A stretch of DNA of 64,000 bases from Paenalicyclobacillus ferrooxydans (GCF_001399675.1 NZ_LJCO01000011.1:124001-188000); one strand, 5' to 3'; positions 16,427-25,964 are shown, numbered from the stretch's first letter. Program-made: numbers and translations. The notes: generated by a model not told the origin, from the sequence alone.

Positions 16427-17953
16427 ATGTCCAAAGCGAGTCATGCAGACCGTGTCAGCCAGATTTTGTCCGGAGGTGCTCCAAAGTACCACGAGAAGAA
16501 CGCCGAGACAGGAAAGTTGTTTGTTCGTGATCGGCTGCGCATGCTGTTCGACGGCGATGTGTCTTTCGAAGACGGCATGTTTGCCAATTGTGAAGCGGAC
16601 GGTCTCCCGGCTGACGGCGTCGTCACCGGCATTGGCCAGGTCCACGGCCGGTCGGTTGCGGTGATGGCGAATGACAGCACGGTAAAAGCCGGCAGCTGGG
16701 GTGCCCGCACGGTTGAAAAGATCTTGCGCATTCAGGAAGTTGCGGAGAAGATGCAGATTCCGTTGGTGTACCTGGTAGACTCTGCCGGAGCTCGCATTAC
16801 AGATCAAGTGGAGATGTTTCCGGGTCGCCGCGGAGCGGGCCGTATTTTCTACAATCAAGTCCGATTGTCAGGGATGATTCCGCAGGTTTGTATCCTATTT
16901 GGCCCATCTGCCGCAGGCGGGGCGTATATTCCAGCGTTTTGTGACATCGTCATTATGGTTGATAAAAACGCGAGCATGTACCTTGGTTCACCGCGGATGG
17001 CCGAGATGGTCATTGGCGAGAAGGTCACCTTGGAAGAAATGGGCGGGGCCCGCATGCACTGTTCGGTCAGTGGTTGTGGTGACGTGCTTGCTCCTGACGA
17101 ACCCGCAGCGATACAATCAGCGAGAGCATATCTCTCATATATGCCGAATCACTGCGGCGAATCAGTCGCATCGGAGGTTGCGCTTTCTCCTGCAAAAGTA
17201 GAGAAAACGTTGGCTGAAATTATCCCGAGCAACCAGAACAGCCCATTCAACATGCACGACTTTATTACGCGCATTATTGATGAAGGTTCTTGGTACGAGG
17301 TCAAACGCTTATTTGCGGGAGAGATTCTTACAGGGTTTGCAAGGATTGATGGACGAGCTGTAGGCATTGTCGCGAATCAACCCCGCGTCAAAGGCGGTGT
17401 ATTGTTTGTGGATTCGGCAGACAAAGCTGCAAGGTTTATTACCCTCTGCGACGCCTTCAATATCCCGCTGCTATTCCTCGCCGACGTTCCCGGCTTCATG
17501 ATTGGGACAAAAGTCGAGCGAGCTGGTATCATACGACATGGTGCGAAATTAATTGCAGCGATGTCCGAAGTAACTGTTCCTAAAATCAGTGTGATTGTGC
17601 GCAAGGCTTACGGCGCTGGCTTATATGCCATGGCTGGACCTGCGTTTGAGCCCGATTGTTGTCTGGCGCTCCCATCGGCGCAGATTGCCGTCATGGGTCC
17701 GGAGGCAGCTGTAAACGCCGTTTACAGCAACAAAATAGCTGAGTTGCCGGAGTCCGAGCGTGCTGCTTTTATTGAACAAAAACGAGAAGAGTACAGGGAA
17801 GACATCGATATCTACCGACTGGCATCGGAGCTCGTCGTAGATGGGATTGTCGAGCCGGATGATCTGCGGGACGAATTGACTCGTCGGTTCAAGGTTTACG
17901 AGACCAAGACGATGACGTTCGGACGACGAAAGCACGCCGTGTACCCAGTCTAG
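16427..17953 (+). CDS. yngE: Acyl-CoA carboxyltransferase, methylcrotonyl-CoA carboxylase beta type
   Basis: The 508-residue carboxyltransferase moves CO2 from carboxybiotin to an acyl-CoA. Both crotonase-like halves are present, with S-A-G-A-R-I in the N-half and oxyanion-type G-A-G-L-Y-A-M-A-G in the C-half. Start ATG 16427 follows AGGGAG by 8 nt and lies 12 nt after the hydratase stop. The propionyl- and methylcrotonyl-CoA forms look alike; the HMG-CoA lyase and hydratase neighbours favour methylcrotonyl-CoA. With the biotin carboxylase and carrier it completes a three-part carboxylase. Confidence 0.9.
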   Translation: MSKASHADRVSQILSGGAPKYHEKNAETGKLFVRDRLRMLFDGDVSFEDGMFANCEADGLPADGVVTGIGQVHGRSVAVMANDSTVKAGSWGARTVEKILRIQEVAEKMQIPLVYLVDSAGARITDQVEMFPGRRGAGRIFYNQVRLSGMIPQVCILFGPSAAGGAYIPAFCDIVIMVDKNASMYLGSPRMAEMVIGEKVTLEEMGGARMHCSVSGCGDVLAPDEPAAIQSARAYLSYMPNHCGESVASEVALSPAKVEKTLAEIIPSNQNSPFNMHDFITRIIDEGSWYEVKRLFAGEILTGFARIDGRAVGIVANQPRVKGGVLFVDSADKAARFITLCDAFNIPLLFLADVPGFMIGTKVERAGIIRHGAKLIAAMSEVTVPKISVIVRKAYGAGLYAMAGPAFEPDCCLALPSAQIAVMGPEAAVNAVYSNKIAELPESERAAFIEQKREEYREDIDIYRLASELVVDGIVEPDDLRDELTRRFKVYETKTMTFGRRKHAVYPV

Positions 17954-17970
17954 GAAATGGAGTTGTCAAA

Positions 17971-19608
17971 ATGAAATGGTCGTTGCGGTCAGAACCGACC
18001 GGTCAATCCTTAACGGATTTGCATACAACGGAATTTGCGCGGGTCGCTGACCTGTATCATGGACAGGATCCACAGTCACTCACGACGTATCGCAATCGTC
18101 AGCGCGCACTCGAAACACAGTTTTCAGCAGCTCATCGACAACAGCTTGTAGAGACGTTGAGGCCCTTTCTGGCGTCTGTTGAAGCTCCTGAAGCTGCACA
18201 CAGAGAGCTCGAGCGTTTGCTGCATCCGGAGGCGACTGTAGTGATTGCTGGACAGCAGGCAGGACTGTTTACGGGTCCGCTTTATTCCGTGTATAAAGCG
18301 TTATCTGCGGTCGGTATGGCCCGGCGGATGGAAGCGGAACTCGGAAAACCGGTTGTCCCAATGTTTTGGATCGCCTCTGAAGACCATGACTGGGGTGAGG
18401 TCGATCACGCTTATCTCCTCGACGCAGGGGATAACGTGCGGAGACTTCGGTTGTCTGACCCAGCGCCCTTACACCAGATGGTCCATCATCAGACGTTGTC
18501 GAGAGAGTCTGTCACAGGCATCTTGAATGCACTTGAGGAGACACTGCCTGCAGGGCCCTGGCGGTCCGAAGTCTTGCAGGCTGTGGGGGAAGCTTACCGC
18601 TCGTCGTCCACACTTGTTGGTGCATTCGCGCGGTTGATGTACAAGTTGCTTGGAGACACGGGACTCGTCATGCTCGACCCGTGCTTGCCCGGTCTTCGGG
18701 CGTTAGTCGGTGGCGTCTGGCGTGATGTGATGGAGAAACAAAACGAGTTGTCGAAGCGTCTTGAAGCGCGGTACAGCGAAGTCAGTGGACGAGGCTTTGT
18801 CCCTGCTGTCGTTCGCGATGAGTCGAACACCACGTTGTTCTATGTGATGGATGGTAAACGGTATGTGCTTGAGCGCACGGACAACGAGCATCGCCTCAGA
18901 GTGCGCGGGGTCGGGGTGGAGGACTCGATTGAAGGCTGGCTGCGAAAAGCAGAACAGAGTCCTACTTCATTTAGTTCGAATGTACTCCTCCGTCCTGTAG
19001 TACAGGATCATCTGTTGCCAACGCTTTGTTTTGTCGGAGGACCGGCTGAAATTGCCTACCATGCCCTGTCAGGGGCGGTGTTCGAAACCCTTTCACGCAC
19101 GATGCCGCCGCTGTTGCTGCGCGACAGGCTGACGTTGTATCCCCCGACAGTACTGCGCAACATGGAAAAGTGGGAGATCTCAGCTTCTGAACTGACTAGG
19201 CCGGTGAACCTTGAGTCACGAGCGGTAAATGAACTCGGTGGAGATGCATTTGATGAAATTCTCTCCACAATGGCCAAGGAAACCGAAGCGCGATGGAGCA
19301 ACTGGGCGTCTCAGTTTGAGTCGCTTGGACCACAAGTGCAGGCGATGGCGAAGTCCCAGGTGAAGAGGGAAATCGCTGGGATGAACAAAACGACATCCAA
19401 AGCGAAAAATCTGTTTGTCAGAGCGCATGAGACAGAGCTTCGGCAGTTGCGGCACATTGAACGGTGGCTGTGGGCGGATGGTCATGCGCAAGAGCGCCGA
19501 CTGTGTCCCCTGAACTTCTGGGCTCGCTATGGTCTCGACTGGTTGCAGCAGTTACCCTTCTGGGGAGACTACACCAAGGAACGCGGCGTGTTCGACGTCC
19601 TCTTGTAA
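17971..19608 (+). CDS. bshC: Bacillithiol synthase BshC
   Basis: BshC joins cysteine to glucosaminyl-malate to give bacillithiol, the main low-molecular-weight thiol of many Bacillota. The 545-residue length and features such as V-I-A-G-Q-Q-A-G-L-F-T-G-P-L-Y (about 91-105) and W-I-A-S-E-D-H-D match the family. A long helical, charged region lies near 435-500. ATG 17971 follows GGAG by 8 nt. It is 17 nt downstream of the leucine operon and just upstream of mraZ, the place of yllA (bshC) in B. subtilis, and is followed by a terminator. Confidence 0.95.
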   Translation: MKWSLRSEPTGQSLTDLHTTEFARVADLYHGQDPQSLTTYRNRQRALETQFSAAHRQQLVETLRPFLASVEAPEAAHRELERLLHPEATVVIAGQQAGLFTGPLYSVYKALSAVGMARRMEAELGKPVVPMFWIASEDHDWGEVDHAYLLDAGDNVRRLRLSDPAPLHQMVHHQTLSRESVTGILNALEETLPAGPWRSEVLQAVGEAYRSSSTLVGAFARLMYKLLGDTGLVMLDPCLPGLRALVGGVWRDVMEKQNELSKRLEARYSEVSGRGFVPAVVRDESNTTLFYVMDGKRYVLERTDNEHRLRVRGVGVEDSIEGWLRKAEQSPTSFSSNVLLRPVVQDHLLPTLCFVGGPAEIAYHALSGAVFETLSRTMPPLLLRDRLTLYPPTVLRNMEKWEISASELTRPVNLESRAVNELGGDAFDEILSTMAKETEARWSNWASQFESLGPQVQAMAKSQVKREIAGMNKTTSKAKNLFVRAHETELRQLRHIERWLWADGHAQERRLCPLNFWARYGLDWLQQLPFWGDYTKERGVFDVLL

Positions 19609-19646
19609 GCACCTCGTTTCAATCGACAATATGGTCATGATATACA

Positions 19647-19688
19647 GGGCTGTTCAGCGATCAACCAAGGTCGCTGAATAGCCCTTTT
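19647..19688 (+). terminator. Intrinsic terminator after bshC
   Basis: GGGCTGTTCAGCGA (19647-19660) pairs over 14 bp with TCGCTGAATAGCCC (19671-19684), with one G-T pair. Four Ts follow. It separates the dcw cluster from bshC. Confidence 0.9.
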
Positions 19689-19760
19689 GTATGCCGAAAA
19701 AGTTGAGAAAAGTTTCTTGAACCAGCAGGAATTGATACGTGTGGGGCGAAGACATAAGAC

Positions 19761-19797
19761 AGTGGTGGAAAGTGGAGTGAAGTGGAGCAAAATGGAG
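19761..19797 (+). promoter_or_regulatory. MraZ operator: four GTGG-type boxes at 10-bp period
   Basis: AGTGGTGGAA, AGTGGAGTGA, AGTGGAGCAA and AATGGAGTCC occupy consecutive 10-bp blocks (19761-19800). MraZ is known to bind short direct repeats with a TGG core spaced at one helical turn directly upstream of its own gene. The repeat, spacing and position fit autoregulation of the dcw cluster. Confidence 0.8.
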
Positions 19798-19817
19798 TCC
19801 GGGCGGTGATGAGAAGC

Positions 19818-20249
19818 GTGTTCATGGGGGAATATCAGCATACCCTCGACGAGAAGGGACGGGTTATCGTTCCTGCGAAGTTCCGCGAAGGATTGGGCGA
19901 ATCCTTTGTGATGACGCGCGGCTTGGACAAGTGTCTGTTTGTATACCCGCAGAGTGAATGGGAGATTCTAGAGCAGAAGTTGAAAAATCTGCCGATGACA
20001 AGGGCGGATGCCCGTTCGTTCGTCAGGTTTTTCCTGTCTGGAGCAACCGAATGCTCTCTCGACAAACAAGGACGCATCGTTATCCCTACTCTCCTCAGAG
20101 ACTACGCGGCACTTGACAAGGATATTGTTGTCCTTGGGGTGTCGAACAGAGTCGAGATATGGAGCCAAGAAAAATGGCGCGCGTATGCTGACGCTGCTGC
20201 CGAATCTTTCGCAGATATTGCTGAGAATCTGGTTGACTTGTCGTTTTAG
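19818..20249 (+). CDS. mraZ: Transcriptional regulator MraZ
   Basis: MraZ is a ring-forming AbrB-fold DNA-binding protein that represses the dcw cluster. The 143-residue form starting at GTG 19818 (V-F-M-G-E-Y-Q-H-T) matches the length and start of B. subtilis MraZ. Two swapped-hairpin repeats are visible, each with D-E/K-x-G-R (D-E-K-G-R-V-I-V-P near 12-20; D-K-Q-G-R-I-V-I-P near 85). GTG 19806 or ATG 19809, nearer a GGAG at 19794-19797, would add 3-4 residues, so the start is not settled. It is the first gene of the cluster and lies directly behind its own operator. Confidence 0.93.
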   Translation: MFMGEYQHTLDEKGRVIVPAKFREGLGESFVMTRGLDKCLFVYPQSEWEILEQKLKNLPMTRADARSFVRFFLSGATECSLDKQGRIVIPTLLRDYAALDKDIVVLGVSNRVEIWSQEKWRAYADAAAESFADIAENLVDLSF

Positions 20250-20281
20250 GCAAAATCGAAATCGTTCTGGGGGAAGGCCTT

Positions 20282-21217
20282 TTGCAGTTTGAACATGAGA
20301 CGGTACTGCTCACTGAGTTGGTTGACAGCGTCCTGCCGAAAAGCGGCGGGGTCTACATGGACTGTACTGTAGGCGGTGGTGGACACACCAAACTTCTGCT
20401 CGATAAGAGTGCCCCGGCCGGTCTCGTCATCGGGTTCGATCAAGATAACACAGCTTTGGAATTTACTCGCAGGAAATTCGCGGACTATGGCGAACGAGTT
20501 ACGCTGGTGCACGCGAACTTTCGCGAAATCAGGCGAGTGGCCGCCTCGTTGCAGGTGGAAGCTGTAGATGGGATTGTGTTTGATCTCGGTGTATCATCCC
20601 CGCAGTTTGACGTGGCGGAGCGGGGGTTTAGTTATCGGGCCGATGCGCCGCTCGATATGAGGATGGATCAGACGATTAGTAAAACCGCAGCAGACGTCGT
20701 CAATGAGCTCGATGAAGCCGAGTTGGCGAAAATCTTCTTTGAATACGGTGAGGAACGCTTCAGTCGGGCGATTGCGAGAGCACTTGTTCGCGAACGCGCG
20801 AAAGCGCGGATCGAGACAACGGAAAGACTCGCTGAGATTGTGAAGTTGTCGATTCCGGCGGCTGCAAGGCGCAGTGGGCCGCATCCAGCAAGAAGGGTGT
20901 TTCAAGCCTTGCGGATTGAAGTGAATGATGAACTTGGCGCACTTGACGAGGCGCTGGACGGAGCGTTCGAGATCCTTGCTCCTGGCGGTAGAATTGGAGT
21001 CATCACGTTCCATTCACTCGAAGATAGAATTGTGAAAAGAAGATTTGCTAAATGGTGTAAGGGATGCACATGTCCTCCGGAGTTTCCGGTTTGTGTATGC
21101 GGTAAGGAACCTCTGGCAGATTTGGTGACTCGTAAAGCCATCACCCCTGGAGAGGTCGAATTGAGTCGAAATCAGCGGTCGAGGTCAGCGAAGCTGAGGG
21201 TTGTGCAGAAACGATAG
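20282..21217 (+). CDS. rsmH: 16S rRNA m4C1402 methyltransferase RsmH (MraW)
   Basis: RsmH methylates N4 of C1402 in 16S rRNA. The 311-residue protein begins F-E-H-E-T-V-L-L with the SAM-binding D-C-T-V-G-G-G-G-H-T, and has F-D-L-G-V-S-S-P-Q, G-F-S-Y-R-A-D-A-P-L-D-M-R-M and R-R-V-F-Q-A-L-R-I, all conserved in RsmH. A cysteine-rich segment near 257-275 (K-W-C-K-G-C-T-C-P-P ... C-V-C-G) could bind metal; the B. subtilis protein lacks these cysteines. Start is TTG 20282, behind a GGGGGAAGG stretch. Confidence 0.95.
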   Translation: MQFEHETVLLTELVDSVLPKSGGVYMDCTVGGGGHTKLLLDKSAPAGLVIGFDQDNTALEFTRRKFADYGERVTLVHANFREIRRVAASLQVEAVDGIVFDLGVSSPQFDVAERGFSYRADAPLDMRMDQTISKTAADVVNELDEAELAKIFFEYGEERFSRAIARALVRERAKARIETTERLAEIVKLSIPAAARRSGPHPARRVFQALRIEVNDELGALDEALDGAFEILAPGGRIGVITFHSLEDRIVKRRFAKWCKGCTCPPEFPVCVCGKEPLADLVTRKAITPGEVELSRNQRSRSAKLRVVQKR

Positions 21218-21229
21218 GAGGTTAGGAAA

Positions 21230-21601
21230 ATGGCAATGGGAGAAAGCGTGGCACGGGTGACGACTTCGCAGGCGTTTCCTATTGAATCACCGAGTATTGA
21301 TACGAGAGTTCGTACAGCGCCGGCGCCAGTTCGAAAGTTCAATATGGCGTCCATGTGGTTCTGTATTGGTGTTGCAGTAGCGGCATTCTGGTTTATCGCG
21401 AGTTTCGGAGCGAAGATCGATGCAACAAACTACCAAATTGACAATCTGCAGACACAGATCAAAGCCCAGACCGCTGAAAACGCGTCATTGACAGCGAGCG
21501 TAGCCCGTCTTAAGGAACCATCCCGGATTCTCAGCATTGCACTTGGCGCCGGCGAAAAATACGCAAACCCGGTAACCATTACTGCCACGAGCAAACACTA
21601 A
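21230..21601 (+). CDS. ftsL: Cell division protein FtsL-like
   Basis: The 123-residue bitopic protein has a cytoplasmic N-terminus, one membrane span (about residues 40-62) and an extracytoplasmic leucine-zipper-like coiled coil (about 63-102, with L-Q-T-Q-I and V-A-R-L-K-E). FtsL joins DivIC and DivIB to activate septal PBP2B-FtsW. Sequence conservation in this family is poor; position between rsmH and pbpB is the main support. ATG 21230 has TAGGAGG 7 nt upstream. Confidence 0.85.
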   Translation: MAMGESVARVTTSQAFPIESPSIDTRVRTAPAPVRKFNMASMWFCIGVAVAAFWFIASFGAKIDATNYQIDNLQTQIKAQTAENASLTASVARLKEPSRILSIALGAGEKYANPVTITATSKH

Positions 21602-21622
21602 AGTCTGGATGGTGACAAAGAG

Positions 21623-23875
21623 GTGAAGCAGGTAGAAAAGACTTCAAGGAAACGGCGTCCGAGTCGACATCGCAAACGGATGCACCTGATTCAACTCGGG
21701 TTATTGGCAGCGCTCGGTACAGTGGTCTATCGAATTTCGTTTGTGCAGTCAGCCTTTGGCCCGGGTCTTTTGGCCTCGGCGGCGAAAGTTCAGAATGCAA
21801 CGCGCGTCGAAGTGGCACAGCGCGGTGCCATTCTTGACCGCAATGGAAACAAACTGGCGTATGACGTTCCCGCGTTCATGCTTGACCTCAAAACGAGTTC
21901 GTTTCAAGACCTCCCATCATTGGCTGATGCGTTAGCACCCCTCCTTGGCAGCAACAGTGCGACGGTGCTGGCCAAACTTCGTTCCGGAAACAACTGGATT
22001 GAATGGCCGACGCCGATTCTTGCAACCACCAAGGACAAGGTGAATCAAGCCCTTGCAACCCTCGGAAAAGCTGATAAGCAAGACTACTCCCAAGACGTGA
22101 CCTTCACGCCGACAGAGCAACGGTTTTACCCTTATGGTAGTTTCGCTGCCAATACCATCGGTTTCGTGAATCACAGTGGTGTCGGCGTAAACGGCCTTGA
22201 GGCAGAATATAACCAACAACTGTCCGGAACCAACGGCGAAATCAAGTATATTGAGGACCGCTGGGGATTCCCGATTCAGTCCACGATGCAAACCATCAAA
22301 GCCCCAGTGCAGGGCGACGACCTCCAAACGACGATTGACCAAACGATTCAGGGCTTTGTTGAACAGAAGATGGATCAGCTCGTCGCAGACTACCACCCGG
22401 AGCATGCAGCCATTATTGTCATGGATCCGAAGACGGGTGCGATTCTTGCGATGTCGAGCCGCCCCACGTTTGATCCGAATACTTATTGGGCGGCACCGAG
22501 TTCAACCGCGCTCAACAACAACTGGGCGGTCGATGCATCGTTTGAGCCTGGGTCAACATTCAAGGCCATCACACTGGCTGCGGCGTTGGCGACAAATTCC
22601 ATTTCGCTGAACCAGACCTTCATGTCAGGTCATACGACCGTTGCAGGCCGGACCATTTATGACTGGAATGTGGTCGGTTGGGGTGTCCTGAATTTTGAAC
22701 AGGCCCTGGAGATGTCCAGTAACGTCGGATTTGCCACCATTGCGCAGCGTCTCGGCTGGCCGAATCTAATTCATTACATGCAGGTGTTTGGCTTAACGAA
22801 ACCGACCGGCATCGACCTCCCTGGAGAGGCAACCTCTTTGATTTTCCCGCCTGCAAGCCGACATGTGGTTGAACTTGCAACCTCCGGGTTTGGACAGGGT
22901 ATATCTGTGACGCCAATGCAGCAGATGGCTGCCTATGCCGCGATTGCCAATGGCGGGGAGTTAATCCGACCGCACCTGGCACAGGCCTTAATCAATCCGA
23001 TCACAGATAAGGTCGTACAATCGTTCTCGCCAGTCGTCGAAAATCCCCAGGTCGTTCCCAAAAGCGTCATTGCAGCAGTGAACCATGCTCTTGTCCTCGA
23101 TGTCTCGACAGGGATTGACCAGATTGCTCAGATCCCAGGTTATCAGGTTGCAGGTAAAACCGGTACGGCCAATGTCGTTGATCCGACGACAGGCAAGTAC
23201 TACTCGAATCGATTCATCGTATCCTTTATGGGATATGCCCCGGCGAGTAACCCCAAGTACGAGGTGTACGTGACGGTCGACTGGCCGAAGACGCCGATTG
23301 GCAGCACATGGGGCAGTACGGTTGCTGCACCTACGGCGAGAGACCTGCTCGAAGAGTGCCTGCAATACGGGCACGTACCGGCGGATGACCCGGCGACACT
23401 GCCGAAAGCGAATCAAAGGGCCCAGGCGGCAGTCCAATCAACCCATGTCCAAATGGTGACGGTACCACCCATCCTCGGTCTCACCCCGTCCGAAGCGAAG
23501 ACCAAGTTGGCTGCAGCTGGATTTTCACCGCAGATCGTGGGGAACGGATCGACAGTGGCAGATGTGTGGCCGAGACCCGGTTTACAGTTGCAAAAGGGCG
23601 CGAAAGTGTTCGCCGTAGTCAAGGGGGCAGGCGCAGGAAAGGTAACTTTGCCTGACTTTAGAGGTACGTCGACACGCGACGCAGTGAGTGTTCTTGCCGA
23701 GCTTGGTATGGAAGTAGACGTCAGCGGGATCGGTTACGTGACGGCGCAGTCAATTCCGGCCGGACAAGTCGTACAACCCGGTACCGTCGTGAAACTCACC
23801 TGCGGCATACCGTCTACAAACACGTTTCTTCAGGGGAACAGGAATACGGTCTCACAGACAAACAACATCGGATGA
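21623..23875 (+). CDS. pbpB: Septal penicillin-binding protein 2B with two PASTA domains
   Basis: This class B transpeptidase crosslinks septal peptidoglycan. The 750-residue protein has a basic N-terminus, one membrane anchor (about 21-42), the non-catalytic dimerisation region, then the active-site motifs S-T-F-K (Ser311), S-S-N (365-367) and K-T-G-T (512-515). Two C-terminal PASTA domains follow from about residue 615, as in Bacillus PBP2B. The GTG at 21623 has an imperfect SD (AAAGAG close by). Next gene downstream is a related PBP with one PASTA domain. Confidence 0.95.
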   Translation: MKQVEKTSRKRRPSRHRKRMHLIQLGLLAALGTVVYRISFVQSAFGPGLLASAAKVQNATRVEVAQRGAILDRNGNKLAYDVPAFMLDLKTSSFQDLPSLADALAPLLGSNSATVLAKLRSGNNWIEWPTPILATTKDKVNQALATLGKADKQDYSQDVTFTPTEQRFYPYGSFAANTIGFVNHSGVGVNGLEAEYNQQLSGTNGEIKYIEDRWGFPIQSTMQTIKAPVQGDDLQTTIDQTIQGFVEQKMDQLVADYHPEHAAIIVMDPKTGAILAMSSRPTFDPNTYWAAPSSTALNNNWAVDASFEPGSTFKAITLAAALATNSISLNQTFMSGHTTVAGRTIYDWNVVGWGVLNFEQALEMSSNVGFATIAQRLGWPNLIHYMQVFGLTKPTGIDLPGEATSLIFPPASRHVVELATSGFGQGISVTPMQQMAAYAAIANGGELIRPHLAQALINPITDKVVQSFSPVVENPQVVPKSVIAAVNHALVLDVSTGIDQIAQIPGYQVAGKTGTANVVDPTTGKYYSNRFIVSFMGYAPASNPKYEVYVTVDWPKTPIGSTWGSTVAAPTARDLLEECLQYGHVPADDPATLPKANQRAQAAVQSTHVQMVTVPPILGLTPSEAKTKLAAAGFSPQIVGNGSTVADVWPRPGLQLQKGAKVFAVVKGAGAGKVTLPDFRGTSTRDAVSVLAELGMEVDVSGIGYVTAQSIPAGQVVQPGTVVKLTCGIPSTNTFLQGNRNTVSQTNNIG

Positions 23876-23920
23876 CACTCGTAACTCTCTCTGCGTCACT
23901 TCTATCGTGAGGATTGTCCG

Positions 23921-23928
23921 CATAGACT
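23921..23928 (+). promoter_or_regulatory. Weak sigma-E-like -10 before spoVD
   Basis: CATAGACT matches the sigma-E -10 (CATACANT) with one mismatch and lies 33 nt before the spoVD start. The -35 region (TTCTATC near 23900) is poor. B. subtilis spoVD has a sigma-E promoter, which is the main reason for listing it. Confidence 0.3.
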
Positions 23929-23960
23929 CCATCTAGACAAGACAGGTGGAGGCGACGCAC

Positions 23961-25907
23961 GTGCGAGTGACACATGGGACGATTAGACGCCGACTGGTCG
24001 TCTTGCTATTGACGCTCATCGTAGCCATCGGAGCACTGATCGGACGGTTGGGCTTCATCCAAGGAGTTCAGTCGGGTTGGCTGACGAAGGCCGCTGAGGC
24101 TCTGCATAACCGCAGCATCCCTTTGCAGGGGGTTCGCGGGACCATCTATGACAGCACGGGGCAGAAGCTGGCGTATACAGCGAGTGCTCCGTCTGTCATT
24201 GCTATGCCCGCGCAGATTACGGACAAGCCAAAAACAGCGGACGAGTTGGCCAAAATCCTCGGGATGCAAAGCGCAAATGTCCTCAAGCTGTTGCAGAAAC
24301 GAACGTTGATGGTCTGGATTAACCCGAACGGCAGAAAAATCACAGATGCTCAGGCGAACGCCATTCGGGCGTTGCGCCTGCCAGGTGTGTATCTGACCGA
24401 AGAGGGGCAAACCGTCTATCCGGACGGATCGTTGGCAGCCTCGGTGCTTGGTATCACAGGAGCGGACAATCAGGGATTAACAGGTGTCGAGAAAGAATAC
24501 GACAGTATTTTGGCTGGACATCCTGGGTCTATCACACTCACCACGAACGCTAGAGGAAAGAAGATGCCAGGGACAGGTGAACAGTTCATCCCACCCCAAG
24601 CAGGAAATGACATCCAGCTGACCATCAACGCGAATATCCAACAGTTTGTGGAGCGGGAAGTTGAGCAGGCGGTCGCGGAGTACAATCCGGATCACGTTAC
24701 AGCGATTGTCGAGGACCCGAAGACCGGTGCGATTCTCGCGATGGCAAACTACCCAACCTTCGACCCAGCCAATTGGCGCAGCGCGCCAGCGTCTGCATAC
24801 AACCACAATCTAGCTATCTGGCAGACCTTCGAACCTGGGTCAACATTTAAAATTGTCACCCTGTCAGCAGCGTTGCAGGAAAATAAGGTGAATTTCAGCG
24901 ACAGCTTTTACGATCCCGGATACTACGAAGTCGCTGGGCATAAGATTCGTTGCTGGAAGGCTGGCGGTCACGGGTCCGAGTCGTTCTTAAACGTCGTAGA
25001 AAACTCGTGTAACCCTGGATTCATCGCACTTGGCGAAAGGCTTGGCAAAGAAACCCTGTTCTCCTATATTAAAAAATTCGGGTTCGGTTCCAAAACCGGG
25101 ATCGACCTGCCGGGTGAAGGGAACGGCATTCTATTCAAACTCTCGAAGGTCGGCCCGCTCGAATTGGCCACCACGTCGTTTGGGCAAGGTGTTTCCGTGA
25201 CTCCGATCCAACAGGTCATGGCAGTCGGTGCTGTAGCGAACGGCGGGTTGTTAATGCAACCGCACGTCTTGAAGGCGATCTTGAACCACAACACAGGTCA
25301 GGTGATTCAGGAAGTACAGCCGAAGGTTGTCCGGCGGGTGATATCGACTCAAACGGCGACACAAGTGCGGCAGGCACTTGAAAGCGTGGTGGCGAATGGC
25401 TCAGGGAACAAGGCCTACCTGGAAGGGTATCGCGTCGCAGGAAAGACGGGTACGGCGCAGGTGGCCCAAAACGGTCACTATGCGGCAGGCCACTACATCG
25501 TTTCCTTTATCGGGATGGCTCCCGCCAACAATCCAAAGGTGGTCGTCTACATTGCCATTGACCATCCAAGGCCGAAAGCTGGGGTCGTGTTTGGTGGTGT
25601 CATTGCGGCCCCAATTGTCGGACGAATCATCTTCGATACACTGCAATACGAAGGTGTGCCATACGATTTCAACGGACTTGCGAAAAAGTACCGCTGGGGT
25701 GACATACCGAACATTGCAGTTCCGAATTTTGTTGGGATGACTATCGGGGATGCACAAAAAACGGCCATCGAGAGCAGTGCACAGTTGCAGACGCAGGTGC
25801 TTGGAACAGGAAAGTACGTTGTCGCTCAGTCACCGCCTGCAAACACCAAAGTACCACCGGGTACAACGGTTCGACTGTACCTCGGCGACAAGGCTCCAGC
25901 CCCGTAA
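23961..25907 (+). CDS. spoVD: Sporulation-specific penicillin-binding protein SpoVD
   Basis: SpoVD is the class B transpeptidase that builds spore cortex peptidoglycan with the flippase-like synthase SpoVE. The 648-residue protein has one membrane span (about 12-32), motif E-P-G-S-T-F-K with the catalytic serine, E-N-S-C-N (S-x-N) and G-K-T-G-T-A, and a single C-terminal PASTA domain; one PASTA domain is the hallmark separating SpoVD from PBP2B. GTG 23961 follows TGGAGG with 8 nt spacing; GTG 23946 in frame lacks an SD. Confidence 0.93.
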   Translation: MRVTHGTIRRRLVVLLLTLIVAIGALIGRLGFIQGVQSGWLTKAAEALHNRSIPLQGVRGTIYDSTGQKLAYTASAPSVIAMPAQITDKPKTADELAKILGMQSANVLKLLQKRTLMVWINPNGRKITDAQANAIRALRLPGVYLTEEGQTVYPDGSLAASVLGITGADNQGLTGVEKEYDSILAGHPGSITLTTNARGKKMPGTGEQFIPPQAGNDIQLTINANIQQFVEREVEQAVAEYNPDHVTAIVEDPKTGAILAMANYPTFDPANWRSAPASAYNHNLAIWQTFEPGSTFKIVTLSAALQENKVNFSDSFYDPGYYEVAGHKIRCWKAGGHGSESFLNVVENSCNPGFIALGERLGKETLFSYIKKFGFGSKTGIDLPGEGNGILFKLSKVGPLELATTSFGQGVSVTPIQQVMAVGAVANGGLLMQPHVLKAILNHNTGQVIQEVQPKVVRRVISTQTATQVRQALESVVANGSGNKAYLEGYRVAGKTGTAQVAQNGHYAAGHYIVSFIGMAPANNPKVVVYIAIDHPRPKAGVVFGGVIAAPIVGRIIFDTLQYEGVPYDFNGLAKKYRWGDIPNIAVPNFVGMTIGDAQKTAIESSAQLQTQVLGTGKYVVAQSPPANTKVPPGTTVRLYLGDKAPAP

Positions 25908-25935
25908 CGAGGCCGCTTGGGAGCAATGACTTACG

Positions 25936-25964
25936 TTGACAAAGCGTACAAAACGCAATAGATT
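25936..25964 (+). promoter_or_regulatory. Sigma-A promoter upstream of murE
   Basis: A perfect -35 TTGACA (25936-25941) lies 17 bp from a -10 TAGATT (25959-25964), about 57 bp before the murE start. It would allow murE and later genes to be expressed independently of the MraZ-controlled promoter. Confidence 0.65.
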
